Assembly (NCBI GenBank): GCA_045531965.1
Contig: JAZSFA010000164.1
Span: 22,556 to 86,555, forward strand
Length of the DNA: 64,000 nt
Direction of reading: 5' to 3'
DNA from: CAMEON01 sp045531965
GTDB taxonomy: Bacteria; Bacillota; Clostridia; Oscillospirales; CAG-272
Shown: positions 25,623-35,313 of the stretch, piece after piece
How the letters are laid out: the number at the start of each line of letters is the position of its first letter
Position numbering within the stretch: position 1 is the stretch's first letter
Translations under genes and position numbers: made by a program
Notes under the pieces: generated by a model
Told to the model about the DNA's origin: nothing
Database searches by the model: none
The model's input: the letters and a program-made list of their open reading frames with translations, nothing else

Positions 25623-26690
25623 ATGAATCTGAAACGACCATATAAAAACAACCAAGTAATTTTGAAAGGCGTTGGCGCTTTTCTATCCGCCTCCGTGCTG
25701 TTTTTGACCGCTATGCTTCCTCTTTCTGCCGCAACTTATATCAGCGAAAGCAGTACGCCTGTGGCAGATACAGCGTATGTCTCCCACAGCACCGAAAACG
25801 AATCATCCCCTGAAATCGATTTGACACCCCCCATCGCCTACCGCACCTCCGCACCTTCGGTGACAACACCCCGTATCAGCATGACGGCGGACACGCCCGT
25901 AGGACGCTCCCGTATTTATTATCCTTACCCTTGGGGCGCCATGGCTGTAACCCTGTTTTTAAACGGAAAACGTATTCTTCCCGGCGAGGTGGCTGACATT
26001 GGCGGTACGGTTTACGTACCCGTGCAAAGATATGCGGACTTGTTTGGCAATTTTAAAACCACGTACGAAGCCGCCACCGAGCAGGTCACCATCATTGGCA
26101 CCAATTTGAGGATCATCGTCCGTGTGGGTGATCCGTATATCACCGTCAATGACCGTATTTTCTATACAGGAAACAAGGTCCTGAGCCTTGGCGGATGGAT
26201 ATTTGTCCCTCTGACAGCCATGTCCAAAGCGTTGGATGCCACGGTCTACATCAAAAAGGGCTACTACGAGGCATACGTCACCTCGGGTGATCCCACCTCT
26301 GTTGCCTCCGCCGATGCTTATTATAACAGCACGGATCTTTACTGGCTGTCCCGCATCATTTCTGCCGAAGCCAAAGGAGAACCGTTGGCAGGACAAATCG
26401 CGGTAGGGAACGTGGTGCTTAACAGAAAAAGAAACGTCTCATTTCCCAATACGGTCAAGGACGTTATTTTTGACAAAAAATACGGCGTGCAATTCTCACC
26501 CGTGTCCAACGGAACCATTTATCAGACCCCGGTAGCTTCCGCGGTAATCGCCGCCAAAGCCTGTCTGGAAGGGTATTCATTATCCACACAAGCGTTGTAT
26601 TTCTTCAACCCATCTTTAACATCAGCCACGTGGATCTCAAACAACCGCCCTTACATCATGACCATTGGCAATCACAAATTTTACGGATAA
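25623..26690 (+). CDS. Cell wall hydrolase SleB-type with copper-amine-oxidase-like N-terminal domain
   Basis: 355 residues from ATG 25623, with GGAAAGG ten bases upstream; longer frames to the left cross the promoter and are rejected. A signal/membrane segment lies at about 18-42. Residues 110-220 match the copper amine oxidase N-terminal-like domain of clostridial surface proteins (FLNGKRILPGEVADIGGTVYV, ITVNDRIFYTGNKVLSLGG, YVPLTAMSKALDATV pattern). Residues 240-355 are the SleB/Hydrolase_2 domain: LSRIISAEAKGEPLAGQIAV, GNVVLNRKR, VIFDKKYGVQFSPV, ending ATWISN and TIGNHKFYG. The Glu in ISAEAKGEP is the catalytic residue in this family. SleB-type lytic transglycosylases open spore cortex or cell-wall peptidoglycan, which points to a spore former. 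A single gene with its own promoter and terminator. Confidence 0.92.
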   Translation: MNLKRPYKNNQVILKGVGAFLSASVLFLTAMLPLSAATYISESSTPVADTAYVSHSTENESSPEIDLTPPIAYRTSAPSVTTPRISMTADTPVGRSRIYYPYPWGAMAVTLFLNGKRILPGEVADIGGTVYVPVQRYADLFGNFKTTYEAATEQVTIIGTNLRIIVRVGDPYITVNDRIFYTGNKVLSLGGWIFVPLTAMSKALDATVYIKKGYYEAYVTSGDPTSVASADAYYNSTDLYWLSRIISAEAKGEPLAGQIAVGNVVLNRKRNVSFPNTVKDVIFDKKYGVQFSPVSNGTIYQTPVASAVIAAKACLEGYSLSTQALYFFNPSLTSATWISNNRPYIMTIGNHKFYG

Positions 26691-26728
26691 AAAACGGGTC
26701 GCCTCAAAATGAGGCGACCCGTTTTTTT
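26691..26728. terminator. Bidirectional terminator between convergent genes
   Basis: Perfect 15-bp stem (AAACGGGTCGCCTCA and complement) with AAA loop and T-runs on both sides, between sleB-type and gpsA. Confidence 0.93.
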
Positions 26729-26733
26729 ACATA

Positions 26734-27702
26734 TTACAAATAGAATTCGGTTTTAATCGTTCTATCAAACAAGCTGTGCAATGCCGTCATAGGGTCTGCC
26801 TGCTCGTAGAGAATCGCATATACGGCTTGACAAATCGGCAATTCCACATGATACTTCTCGCCCAAAAGCACCATGGCTTTGGTCGTGGCGTACCCTTCTG
26901 CCAATGCCCCAAAGGATTCCCCCTTAACAAACGCCTCACCAAACGCGCGGTTGTGACTGAAACGCGAGAAAACGGTGGCTTCGTAATCTCCCAAATGGCA
27001 AAGGCCATAAGCAGAAAGCTCGTTTCCGCCCATCGCCGCAATCAAACGGGCAATTTCTCTGGTGCCACGGGACATCAGAGCACCTTTCAGGGTGGACAGT
27101 CCCTTTCCGTCCAGCATTCCTGCCGCGATACCGATCACGTTTTTGGATGCCGCGCCGATCTCGCTGCCGATAAGATCTTCTCCATAATAGAAACGAATGA
27201 GATCGCTGGAAAACTCTTCTACCAGATACTTTTTCGTCGCCTCATCCAAGCTGTCGATAACCATGCAATTGGGAACGCCCGCATAGAATTCTTGCACGTG
27301 TCCGGGACCTACCCATACGGCGATCTTGACAGAAGCGTCCAAGGTCTCCGATGCAATTTCGGACAAACGTTTACCCGTTTCCGCTTCGATACCCTTCATG
27401 CAGAGGACAACGTTTTTGTTTTTGATACCCAAGGGTTTTAGTTCCTCCATCAATCCACGGAGTCCTTGAGAACCAATGGAAATGATCAACGTTTCACAGG
27501 TATCCGTTGCCTCTTTGATATCCGTGCAGAGCTTGACACGCTCAGGCAGCACCAGCAAATCATTGCGTCGTTCCTTCAAAAAACGTTGCATATGCGGGGT
27601 ATCCGCAGGACCATACATGGTCACGTCATGCCCTTTCTGCGAGGACAAATACCATCCGATAAGCGACCCCCAACGTCCGCAACCAATGACAGTGATTTTC
27701 AT
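26734..27702 (-). CDS. gpsA: Glycerol-3-phosphate dehydrogenase [NAD(P)+], divergent
   Basis: 322 residues. It makes sn-glycerol-3-phosphate from dihydroxyacetone phosphate for phospholipids, in the cytoplasm. The N-terminal Rossmann motif is VIGCGRWGSLIGWYL. The C-terminal half has IGSEIGAASKNVIGIAAGML, DGKGLSTLKGALMSRG and AYGLCHLGDYEATVFS, matching the catalytic Lys and Asp region of the family. The usual SGPSFA loop reads VGPGHVQEF, so this is a divergent branch common in Clostridia. ATG 27702 follows AAGGAGAAA. It is the last gene of the zapA-U32-rsgA-TIR/Sel1 run and ends at a bidirectional terminator. Confidence 0.88.
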   Translation of the reverse strand: MKITVIGCGRWGSLIGWYLSSQKGHDVTMYGPADTPHMQRFLKERRNDLLVLPERVKLCTDIKEATDTCETLIISIGSQGLRGLMEELKPLGIKNKNVVLCMKGIEAETGKRLSEIASETLDASVKIAVWVGPGHVQEFYAGVPNCMVIDSLDEATKKYLVEEFSSDLIRFYYGEDLIGSEIGAASKNVIGIAAGMLDGKGLSTLKGALMSRGTREIARLIAAMGGNELSAYGLCHLGDYEATVFSRFSHNRAFGEAFVKGESFGALAEGYATTKAMVLLGEKYHVELPICQAVYAILYEQADPMTALHSLFDRTIKTEFYL

Positions 27703-27733
27703 ATCTTTTCTCCTTACATTTGCGTATCACGCT

Positions 27734-28261
27734 TTATTCAGCTCTTGCCGTCATTTGCTTTAAAATTTTTGTCATTTTTTCATCCGGCGGAATGACAACC
27801 ACCGAATCTTCCTCAGGAATCAAGATATACAAGCCTTTCCCGGGAAGCGGGGTGTTCACGTATTTGAAAATCTTTTTGATGTCGCACACAAAAGCCGTTT
27901 CTTCGGCTTTTTCCTTTTTGGCATCGATCAACGCCACCCGAGCAATATCCCGCACCAAAACGCGGGTTACCACACGACGTCGATTTCCCGAAAATTCTGT
28001 AATAATCAATTCCTGCTGAGAATTTCCCTCGGCATCCGTAATTCCGCTCGAAGTAATTTCATATTGGTACATCTTCAAGACATATCTCACCAGGAAATAC
28101 ACGCCGACCGTCAAAAGCAGCACAGCAGAAAACTGATACAGTACAGGATACGGCATGCCCTCAACCCCCGCCAGAGCAAACAGCAATAACGCCGCTACAA
28201 AGCAACCTATCGTCAGCACATGAATAGCACTCTTACGAGGAGATGATTGAAACATATACAT
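27734..28261 (-). CDS. Membrane protein with two helices and a cytoplasmic PH-like domain, unknown
   Basis: 175 residues. Two membrane helices at about 13-30 and 40-60, then a 110-residue soluble part: YEITSSGITDAEGNSQQELI, VLVRDIARVALIDAKKEK, FKYVNTPLPGKGLYILI and EDSVVVIPPDEKMTKIL. The arrangement of two helices plus a beta-rich domain resembles bacterial PH (YdbS/YcxB-like) membrane proteins, though I cannot assign a family with certainty. ATG lies 3 bases after the stop of the TIR-Sel1 gene, with GGGTGG inside that gene's end as ribosome site. Close coupling suggests a shared pathway. Confidence 0.7.
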   Translation of the reverse strand: MYMFQSSPRKSAIHVLTIGCFVAALLLFALAGVEGMPYPVLYQFSAVLLLTVGVYFLVRYVLKMYQYEITSSGITDAEGNSQQELIITEFSGNRRRVVTRVLVRDIARVALIDAKKEKAEETAFVCDIKKIFKYVNTPLPGKGLYILIPEEDSVVVIPPDEKMTKILKQMTARAE

Positions 28262-28264
28262 AGA

Positions 28265-31200
28265 TCAACCACCCTCTCTTATCAAAGCTTCCAAGGAGAG
28301 AATAAACTCCTCAGCTTCACTGCGTCCAAATTTTAAAGCCCTTCTGTAGTATTTCAAGGCTTCAATCCGATCTGAGCGATCCACGCCAACACCATCCAGA
28401 TGGCATCGTGCCAACAGGAATGCCGCTTCTCCGTGATATTTGGCGGCGGCAGTCAACCACCGCACCGCTTCCACAGGATCTTGCTTGGTTCCCAAACCAT
28501 GCAAAAGACAATAACCCAAACTATATTGTGCCCACGCAATACCGCCGGGGGGCTGTGTCCCTCTTGGGACGGTTACTTGGGCAGCACGTCGATAGCAGAT
28601 TACCGCTGCGCTCTCGCTTCTGTTGATATCCTGACCGTAGAAATACCGGTCGCCCAAACGGTTCAAGGCTTCCGCCTTCTGCATATCCGTCAAGGGAGCG
28701 CGAAACATCTCCGGCAACATGTCGTTGTTTTGACGCGGCATCATGGATTCCAGTGTGAAAGGCTTCGGTAACAGCCTCAATCCACCATAATACAGTTTTC
28801 CGAAGGCTTGATAATACGTCGTGGATGCCTGCTCTTCGGCTACACTCTGTGCTTTTTTCTTAAACAATCGTTTTGGCTCAACGGGGTTCGATGACGTTGA
28901 TGTTCGAGCATGACTTTCTTGCTCTTTCTGATAGAGATATAGTCTGGTAAGATCTTCCGTCGCTTGGGTATGCTCAGATAAAACTGCCGCGCCCATCGGC
29001 TCCAGAATCTGCTTCAGCGTCATCATATGGTTAAAATGCAGCAATCCCAGCACCGCCAGACGGTATTGCGCCTCTGCCTTGGCTTTTTCCTCCGAAGCGC
29101 GGCGTTTTTGCAATCGAGGCGGTAAGAGATATAAGGTATCTTCCACCGATGTCAACGGTGCCGACACAGCTTCTGTATATGCCCCATACGCCGCCTTGAA
29201 GCAAGCCGTCTGGCTGCTGACTGTCGCGCGCGTCTCAGGTGCTGACAAGTACAGATCTCCCAACCAAAGCGCAGCCAACGTATTCTTGTGAGCACCTTTT
29301 GTCGCGCGGTATTGGTCATCCGCCAATCCGTTGGCACGACGCAAATAATCATAAGCAAGGTTTCGGTTTTTTTTGACACCGTATCCAAACCATAAGCATC
29401 CGGCAAGTCCTATCAATGCGTACACGGACCCTAATTTTGCGCCTCGTACAAGGCAACCATGTGCCAGCCGACGATACTCCTCAGCACGATCCCCCTCGCC
29501 GACAGCTGTCGCTTCCTGTGCCATAGTCTCATAGCCTGTCGCCAACGACAAAAGCGCATCCACGTGAGACTGCTCTGCCGCCGCTTCATAGGCTTGAAAA
29601 GCCATCGCCCGATCTTCTGCCACAACGCCGGTGCTGATTAAACCGAAGGTATAAAGATCGCCCACGGCAGTCATCGCTTCTCTGCATTCATATATTGCTG
29701 CCTCACGGAAATAGGCTAAAGCCTCGGTTGCATCCTTCCCGTCCCGGATCTGACCGTATCCCAGCATATAATAAGCCTTACCAACGGTTTCTTTGAGGGT
29801 CATACCGTCTGTAGGATACAGGCGGTCGTGATTTTCTACAGCCCGCCGGCTCATGGCTTTATAAAGCTCTATACATCGAGCAAAACAGTCATCCGCAAGG
29901 GCACGGTTGCGGATGACAGCCTTGCCCTCAAGGTATGCCATACCCAACCAATAGCAACCTTGTACGCTTCCCCACTGAGCCGCTTTCTTCAACCATTCCA
30001 AGCTCTCCTGGAGATTCTTTCGAATGCCTCTGCCTTCCTGACAGCAAAGCGCCATCGCATATGCCGCATCTCCCACACCGCCTGTTGCGGCTCTTTCATA
30101 GAGGTGCGCCGCGTAAGCCACTTGTGCATTCACCGTAACGCCTCTGTCATAGAAAAGTCCCAAGCGATATAGTGCGTATGGATGTTTCTGACGCGCAGCG
30201 TCTTCATAAAGTCTAAACGCGCGTTCTTCATTTTGCGGTACGCCGCGACCGTTTTCATAGCATAATCCCAAGCGACAGATCGCATTGGGCTCCCCTTCGG
30301 CCGAGGCGCGGTTATACCATTCCACAGCCGCCAAAAAATCTTCGGGAACGCCTATACCGTTTTCATAACAACCACCCAAATTATTCTGAGCAGGGGCATA
30401 ACCGCCCTTTGCTGCCAGCTCGTACCAACGGACTGCCTCTTTAGGATCATAGGCAATACCGTCTCCGCGTTCGCAGCAAACGCCCAAAGCGAACTGGCCG
30501 CGTCGACTACCCAACTCTGCTGCCCGGCGGAACAATTTGACGCCCTGGTACCGATCCGCAGGCACGCCTGCGCCGCTTCGATAAGCATCGCCCAATCTGA
30601 AAACAGCCCCTACGTGACCATGGATCAAAGAACGGCGATACCACATCAGCGCGCCGCGCGAGGATGGATGAATGCCTTCTTTCACACTGCCTACTTCCAA
30701 CAAACGTCCGAGAGCGCTTTCTGCCCAAGCAGGATTCCATGTTTGATGACTGTAGTCGTTTTTCTTGGAGATCTCCTTATCATCTGCGCTTTGACTCAAC
30801 CACAGATCTTCAGGATAGGAAGACCGCTGGGCTTTGGCATACACTTTGCAGAATCTAAAGGAATCATCTCCCACTTGCCGTTCACCCGACATCCCCATAC
30901 CCGTCTTCGGCTCTTCACGCAAACGAGCGTTCAATTTTTTCTGGCGCATAAACCGCATAGACACGCAAGTAAATTTCTTTTTTCCCCGCTCCTTGTCAGG
31001 GGCTAACCGCGGACCGTACAAATAAGGCGGGTGCTCTTCGCGTCCTACAGCGGCGATGTATAAATATTTGATTGCCAAGCGGCGGTTCGCCTCGGTTCCC
31101 AATCCGTCGCGATACAATAGTCCCAACCGATAGTAAGCGGGAATATATCCTGCTCCCGCCGCGGCGCGAAAATACCGCAAGGCCATTTCGGGATCCTTCA

Positions 31201-31954
31201 TCACACCGTATCCGTAAAGGCAACAGATCCCCTTGCAAAACTGTCCGCGAGCATCGCCCAGCTGTGCTGCTGTGGAAAACAACCGCAAGGCTTCTGCAGG
31301 ATCGCGTTCCACACCCTCACCGTCAAGGCGTAGCTCTCCCATGCGGATCAACGCATCCGCATGCTTCGCCTGTGCCGCCTGTCCAATCCAATATCCGGCT
31401 TCGCTTTCCAGCACAGGAACACCCGTGCCATTAGCATAGGCTTGTCCCAGCGCATATTGCGCCTCAGCGTCGCCCAAGCGTGCCTTGTGGGCATAGGTTA
31501 TCGCACGTCCATAGGCATCATCCACACAACGCACAGACGAAAAACAGTCGATCAGACAACTGAGTCGCTTGATATATAAACGATGGATGAACAACGCCTC
31601 AGAGCGTTCATCGGGCGTATCCGTCTCTCCTGCGGGATAGGGAATGATGGAGATCACCTCGTCAGCCTCTCCAAACCGATCATCCAACTCGTTTTTGGCG
31701 AGACTGATACAAACGCAAGGGCGACCACTACCCGCCGCTCGGCGAATATCGGTAGCACAGAAACCCATTGCCGCAGCAACGGGAGAGGTCAGCACAAGGA
31801 GCATTTCACAGCCTTCAAACAGGGTATCCCGTTCATCCTTTGGCGTGGTTTCATCCATGCAAACATGATGAAACCCATATTTATTCAATTCTCGGCTGAA
31901 TCGTTCGGCAAGAACTTGATCACCCTTGGCATGGCTGATACATAAATAGGACAT
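28265..31954 (-). CDS. TIR-like domain fused to about 19 Sel1 repeats
   Basis: 1229 residues from ATG 31954 (ribosome site AAAGGAGTC; 17 more in-frame codons upstream lack one). Residues 1-120 look like a TIR domain: YLCISHAKGDQVLAERF, KYGFHHVCMDETTP, LFEGCEMLLVLTSPVAAAMG and FCATDIRRA. From about 140 on there are Sel1-like (TPR-related) helical repeats with the pattern ALxxLGxxYxxGxGVxxDxxxAxxWYxxAA, for example QYALGQAYANGTGV and YAPAQNNLGGCYENGIGV. They occur in blocks at roughly 140-300, 420-870 and 1085-1215, separated by charged linkers. No membrane segment. TIR domains either scaffold or cleave NAD; the usual catalytic Glu position is not clearly kept (Asp in TDIRR). Sel1 arrays are protein-interaction scaffolds. 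The role is unknown; its place is in an operon with rsgA and gpsA. Confidence 0.85.
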   Translation of the reverse strand: MSYLCISHAKGDQVLAERFSRELNKYGFHHVCMDETTPKDERDTLFEGCEMLLVLTSPVAAAMGFCATDIRRAAGSGRPCVCISLAKNELDDRFGEADEVISIIPYPAGETDTPDERSEALFIHRLYIKRLSCLIDCFSSVRCVDDAYGRAITYAHKARLGDAEAQYALGQAYANGTGVPVLESEAGYWIGQAAQAKHADALIRMGELRLDGEGVERDPAEALRLFSTAAQLGDARGQFCKGICCLYGYGVMKDPEMALRYFRAAAGAGYIPAYYRLGLLYRDGLGTEANRRLAIKYLYIAAVGREEHPPYLYGPRLAPDKERGKKKFTCVSMRFMRQKKLNARLREEPKTGMGMSGERQVGDDSFRFCKVYAKAQRSSYPEDLWLSQSADDKEISKKNDYSHQTWNPAWAESALGRLLEVGSVKEGIHPSSRGALMWYRRSLIHGHVGAVFRLGDAYRSGAGVPADRYQGVKLFRRAAELGSRRGQFALGVCCERGDGIAYDPKEAVRWYELAAKGGYAPAQNNLGGCYENGIGVPEDFLAAVEWYNRASAEGEPNAICRLGLCYENGRGVPQNEERAFRLYEDAARQKHPYALYRLGLFYDRGVTVNAQVAYAAHLYERAATGGVGDAAYAMALCCQEGRGIRKNLQESLEWLKKAAQWGSVQGCYWLGMAYLEGKAVIRNRALADDCFARCIELYKAMSRRAVENHDRLYPTDGMTLKETVGKAYYMLGYGQIRDGKDATEALAYFREAAIYECREAMTAVGDLYTFGLISTGVVAEDRAMAFQAYEAAAEQSHVDALLSLATGYETMAQEATAVGEGDRAEEYRRLAHGCLVRGAKLGSVYALIGLAGCLWFGYGVKKNRNLAYDYLRRANGLADDQYRATKGAHKNTLAALWLGDLYLSAPETRATVSSQTACFKAAYGAYTEAVSAPLTSVEDTLYLLPPRLQKRRASEEKAKAEAQYRLAVLGLLHFNHMMTLKQILEPMGAAVLSEHTQATEDLTRLYLYQKEQESHARTSTSSNPVEPKRLFKKKAQSVAEEQASTTYYQAFGKLYYGGLRLLPKPFTLESMMPRQNNDMLPEMFRAPLTDMQKAEALNRLGDRYFYGQDINRSESAAVICYRRAAQVTVPRGTQPPGGIAWAQYSLGYCLLHGLGTKQDPVEAVRWLTAAAKYHGEAAFLLARCHLDGVGVDRSDRIEALKYYRRALKFGRSEAEEFILSLEALIREGG

Positions 31955-32046
31955 GGCGACTCCTTTCTTTTCTGCTTTGAGACAACGGATCCATAAAGCA
32001 AACAAAAAAACGGCGTTTTTTCAACTGCGTTTGCGTTACGTGCATG

Positions 32047-33048
32047 TTATGATTTCCACTTTTTCTTTTCTTTTAAAATGCTGTAGAGTGTTTTATAGGA
32101 TTCATGTCTGGACACCGAGATCTCCTTACGCCGTACTGCCTCCACCACAGCACAGCCTTCTTCGCAAAGATGGGTACAGTCGGTGTAGCGGCAGGTGGTT
32201 GTTAGTCCTTCAAACTCGGGGAAAGTAGCTGACAGATCATCCAGTGCAAAAAAATCAAAACGTTCAAAATCCAACAGGGAAAACCCCGCTGTATCGGCTA
32301 TATAGCAATGCTGATCCGACAAAGAGAATAGTTCCGTGTGCCGCGTGGTATTTTTTCCTCGATTGATCCTTCGGCTGATCTCCCCGGACACAGGGGCTGT
32401 CTTACTTCGCAAGGCAACTTCGGGGAACAGCGTATTAAGCAGGGTGGATTTTCCCACACCCGATGCTCCCGCAAGACCCACCATCTCTCCCGAACCAAGA
32501 GAGAGAATATGCGCTTTCAAGGCATCCAGACCTTCCCCTGTATAGCAACTGACAGGATATACGGCATATCCCGCTTTGCTATAGATTTTTGTGATGCGCT
32601 TGACCATTTTTTCATTCAGCTCACTCTTGCCGATAACAATCACAGGCTTGATACGATTGAATTCAAGAATGCACAAAAGCTTATCAATCGTAGGCAGATC
32701 AGGCTCGGGCGCTTCGGATGCGAGCACCACCAGCATTTCATCCATGTTGGCAAGGGGAGGGCGGATGAGCGCGTTTTTTCGCGGCAAGATCTCGGCGATC
32801 ATCAAGCCCGTGCGATCCGCGCTCGGCACAAACGAACCGTCCGCGGACACCGTATATGAATGATCATCGTACTGTACCGCAACAAGATCTCCAACCAATG
32901 GCGTCATGCCCTCATGCCGAAAATTGCCACGCGCGCGACATTCTACCGTTTGACCGTCCAATGGGGTTGCAGACGATGATGTATACAGCTGTACCGTATA
33001 AAGTCCGCCGGTCATTTTAATGATCCGACCTGTTTGTTTATATTCCAT
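32047..33048 (-). CDS. rsgA: Ribosome small subunit-dependent GTPase A
   Basis: 333 residues. RsgA is a circularly permuted GTPase that helps mature the 30S subunit. An OB-fold N-terminus (GRIIKMTGGLYTVQLY) is followed by the permuted motif order: G4-like VIGKSELN (N/TKxD changed to GKSE), G5 VSCYTGEG, then G1 GASGVGKSTLLN, switch ISRRINRGKNTTRHTELF and G3 DTAGF. The C-terminal zinc knuckle reads CRYTDCTHLCEEGC. All these match the family; the weak G4 motif is a small oddity. It lies 42 bases after the U32 gene and 92 bases before the TIR-Sel1 gene. Confidence 0.95.
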   Translation of the reverse strand: MEYKQTGRIIKMTGGLYTVQLYTSSSATPLDGQTVECRARGNFRHEGMTPLVGDLVAVQYDDHSYTVSADGSFVPSADRTGLMIAEILPRKNALIRPPLANMDEMLVVLASEAPEPDLPTIDKLLCILEFNRIKPVIVIGKSELNEKMVKRITKIYSKAGYAVYPVSCYTGEGLDALKAHILSLGSGEMVGLAGASGVGKSTLLNTLFPEVALRSKTAPVSGEISRRINRGKNTTRHTELFSLSDQHCYIADTAGFSLLDFERFDFFALDDLSATFPEFEGLTTTCRYTDCTHLCEEGCAVVEAVRRKEISVSRHESYKTLYSILKEKKKWKS

Positions 33049-33090
33049 GTAATCTTCACTTTCGTTTTTTATGTCTTAAGACGTGTATCC

Positions 33091-35313
33091 TCAAGCTTTG
33101 GGAAATCGTCGTACGTCAAAGGACAATCGCTCTCCTGAAACGGCGGATTTGATCACCCTGCGAACCTCCGTTTCGGTTTCGACGGTGAAAATATAGTGCC
33201 GTTGCCAAATACCGAGTTGCTCCAGCCGATCCGCCTTGTCAACCATGGATAAAGGCAGACTGTTCACCACGATATTGCGGTGAGGATATTCCCGAAGCAC
33301 AGGAAAAATCATGCCGCGCCGATCTACCATAGCTGCTTGGTCCTTGCGGCAGACAGCACACGCTTCTCCACACTTTCCCCAAGGAAGCGGTTGCCCTTCT
33401 TTGGGCTTGATTCCCGTAGGATACAGGGAGGTGATCACACACTTTTCCAAAAGCATCAAAGGCATTCGTCCGTAAACCACCGCCCCCGCCGCGCGCGGAA
33501 GCGCCCGGCACAGATCCCTGAGACGAGGTTCTGTCAGTTCAGGAGATAGCAAAAGATCGTTATAGCCTTGCTCCAGCAGGTGCGCGGCAGACAAACGATT
33601 ACCCACGTTCAGGCGGAAATCTCCATGAAAGACCAACGTCTCGGGCATCACGTGAGGTCGTGTTTTCAAAATTTCCCGAAGCATAGGCAGATGCCCTTCG
33701 TTGGACAGAAGAAAATGCTTCGCTCCCTGCTCGAGCACCTCCGCCACGCGAGACTTCACCCCATCCATTTCCCGATCAAAAATCACGGGAGGCAAAATCA
33801 CGCCGCGCGGAGCCTGCCCCTCTTTGGTGGGCATCCACGTATCCAAGGGAAGATAGATCAAGGCGAAAAAGTCGTCCGCTTCGGGAGGAATCTGCTCAGG
33901 TCTGCGAAAACGCGCAGTATGGAAAGGCTTGACAGAATCGATGCCCCATTCCGCAGATACAACATCTCGTAACGCCCCCCGACGGTTTCTTTGCGCCCTC
34001 ACTTTGGATATTGCCTTCCGACGAGTCTCGTCCAGTCCCTCCACAACCATTCGGCGCATTGCGTTTAGTTTGGATACCGGGATCATCAAACCGTCATCCA
34101 GTTCGGCGGACAGTTGTCCCATCGTATAATCGCTGCCCCCTAATCGGGACAGCTGCTTTTTCAAAATTTCTGCGTCAGTAGGACAATTCAGCGCTATCTC
34201 CGGGATCTCGCCTTCTACAACAAAACTGACAGAACGCTGACACTCCGTCCCCTGTCGAAACAGCGGTGCCTTTGCACAAATCCTCAAGGGTTGATCTTTC
34301 TTCGCTGTTACAGAAAAATCTATCGGTAAATAACCTGCCGCTTTAGCTGTACGCACCTGCTTTTCAGCTTGGAGCGTCTTGGTCTTGGCTTCCTCGGAAC
34401 GCATGCCCAACATATTGGGGGAGATACTTTGACAAAAATAGCCGTCTGTAAAACCATCACGTGAGAAAAGCTCGGATAAATAAGCCATTTCTTCATCAGT
34501 AGCGCCTCTATGTTCGTCCAAAAGGCGGCGAAAGACAGACACAACGCCCCCTACATATTCAGACGATTTCATACGCCCCTCGATTTTCAACGAGGCAACT
34601 CCCGCCTCAATCAAAGCAGGTATGTGCCGTGCCAGAGAAAGATCCTTGAGCGATAGCGGATATTCGGCTTCTGCTTTCCCCCTCCTGTTTTGCGCTGTAT
34701 ACGGCAAGCGGCAGGGCTGGGCGCAGAATCCGCGATTACCGCTTCTCCCACCCACCAGCGAGGAAAAAAGGCATTGCCCCGAATGGCTGACACAGAGCGC
34801 GCCGTGGACAAAAACCTCCACCTCAATACCGCTGTTTTTAACAGCCGCCTTGATATCCTCAAGGGAGGCTTCCCGCGCCAGAACATAGCGACAAAACCCC
34901 CGCTCGGCGAGGGCTTGTCCACCTAACGCATTATGGGCAGCTGCCTGTGTGCTGGCGTGAAGCGAAAGTTCGGGAAACATCTGACGGATCGCCAATGCAG
35001 CCCCTACATCCGCAATGATCAGCCCATCCACACCACATATAGCCGCCTCTTCGGCAGCCGTGAGCGCCTCCGTCAATTCACGGTCGTACACCATGGTGTT
35101 GAGGGTCATATATACGCGCGCACCTGCCTTATGGGCATAGTCCACCCCGGCTTCCAGAGCTTCTCGATCAAAATTTCGGGCGTTCATGCGGGCATTGAGA
35201 TGACTGCCACCCAAATACACCGCATCAGCACCTGCACCCACAGCGGCATACAAGGCATCCAGAGATCCGGCAGGCGCCAACAACTCAGGCATGTTAAAAT
35301 GATTAGGGTTCAT
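33091..35313 (-). CDS. U32 family peptidase / RlhA-like protein
   Basis: About 740 residues. The N-terminal U32 domain has PELLAPAGSLDALYAAVGAG, ADAVYLGGSHLNAR, then VFVHGALCVSHSGQCLFSS, GGRSGNRGFCAQPCRLPY and SLKIEGRMKSSEYV with its conserved Cys residues. A middle DUF3656-like region and a C-terminal U32-like half follow (MPLMLLEKCVITSLYP, CGEACAVCRKDQ). U32 proteins include collagenase-annotated proteins, and E. coli RlhA, which hydroxylates 23S rRNA C2501 and uses Cys-bound iron-sulfur. The RNA-modifying role is more likely here, given the ribosome gene rsgA next door. The start is uncertain: ATG 35313 overlaps zapA by 11 bases and has no ribosome site; ATG 35292 (PELLAP) is the alternative. 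Confidence 0.85.
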   Translation of the reverse strand: MNPNHFNMPELLAPAGSLDALYAAVGAGADAVYLGGSHLNARMNARNFDREALEAGVDYAHKAGARVYMTLNTMVYDRELTEALTAAEEAAICGVDGLIIADVGAALAIRQMFPELSLHASTQAAAHNALGGQALAERGFCRYVLAREASLEDIKAAVKNSGIEVEVFVHGALCVSHSGQCLFSSLVGGRSGNRGFCAQPCRLPYTAQNRRGKAEAEYPLSLKDLSLARHIPALIEAGVASLKIEGRMKSSEYVGGVVSVFRRLLDEHRGATDEEMAYLSELFSRDGFTDGYFCQSISPNMLGMRSEEAKTKTLQAEKQVRTAKAAGYLPIDFSVTAKKDQPLRICAKAPLFRQGTECQRSVSFVVEGEIPEIALNCPTDAEILKKQLSRLGGSDYTMGQLSAELDDGLMIPVSKLNAMRRMVVEGLDETRRKAISKVRAQRNRRGALRDVVSAEWGIDSVKPFHTARFRRPEQIPPEADDFFALIYLPLDTWMPTKEGQAPRGVILPPVIFDREMDGVKSRVAEVLEQGAKHFLLSNEGHLPMLREILKTRPHVMPETLVFHGDFRLNVGNRLSAAHLLEQGYNDLLLSPELTEPRLRDLCRALPRAAGAVVYGRMPLMLLEKCVITSLYPTGIKPKEGQPLPWGKCGEACAVCRKDQAAMVDRRGMIFPVLREYPHRNIVVNSLPLSMVDKADRLEQLGIWQRHYIFTVETETEVRRVIKSAVSGERLSFDVRRFPKA

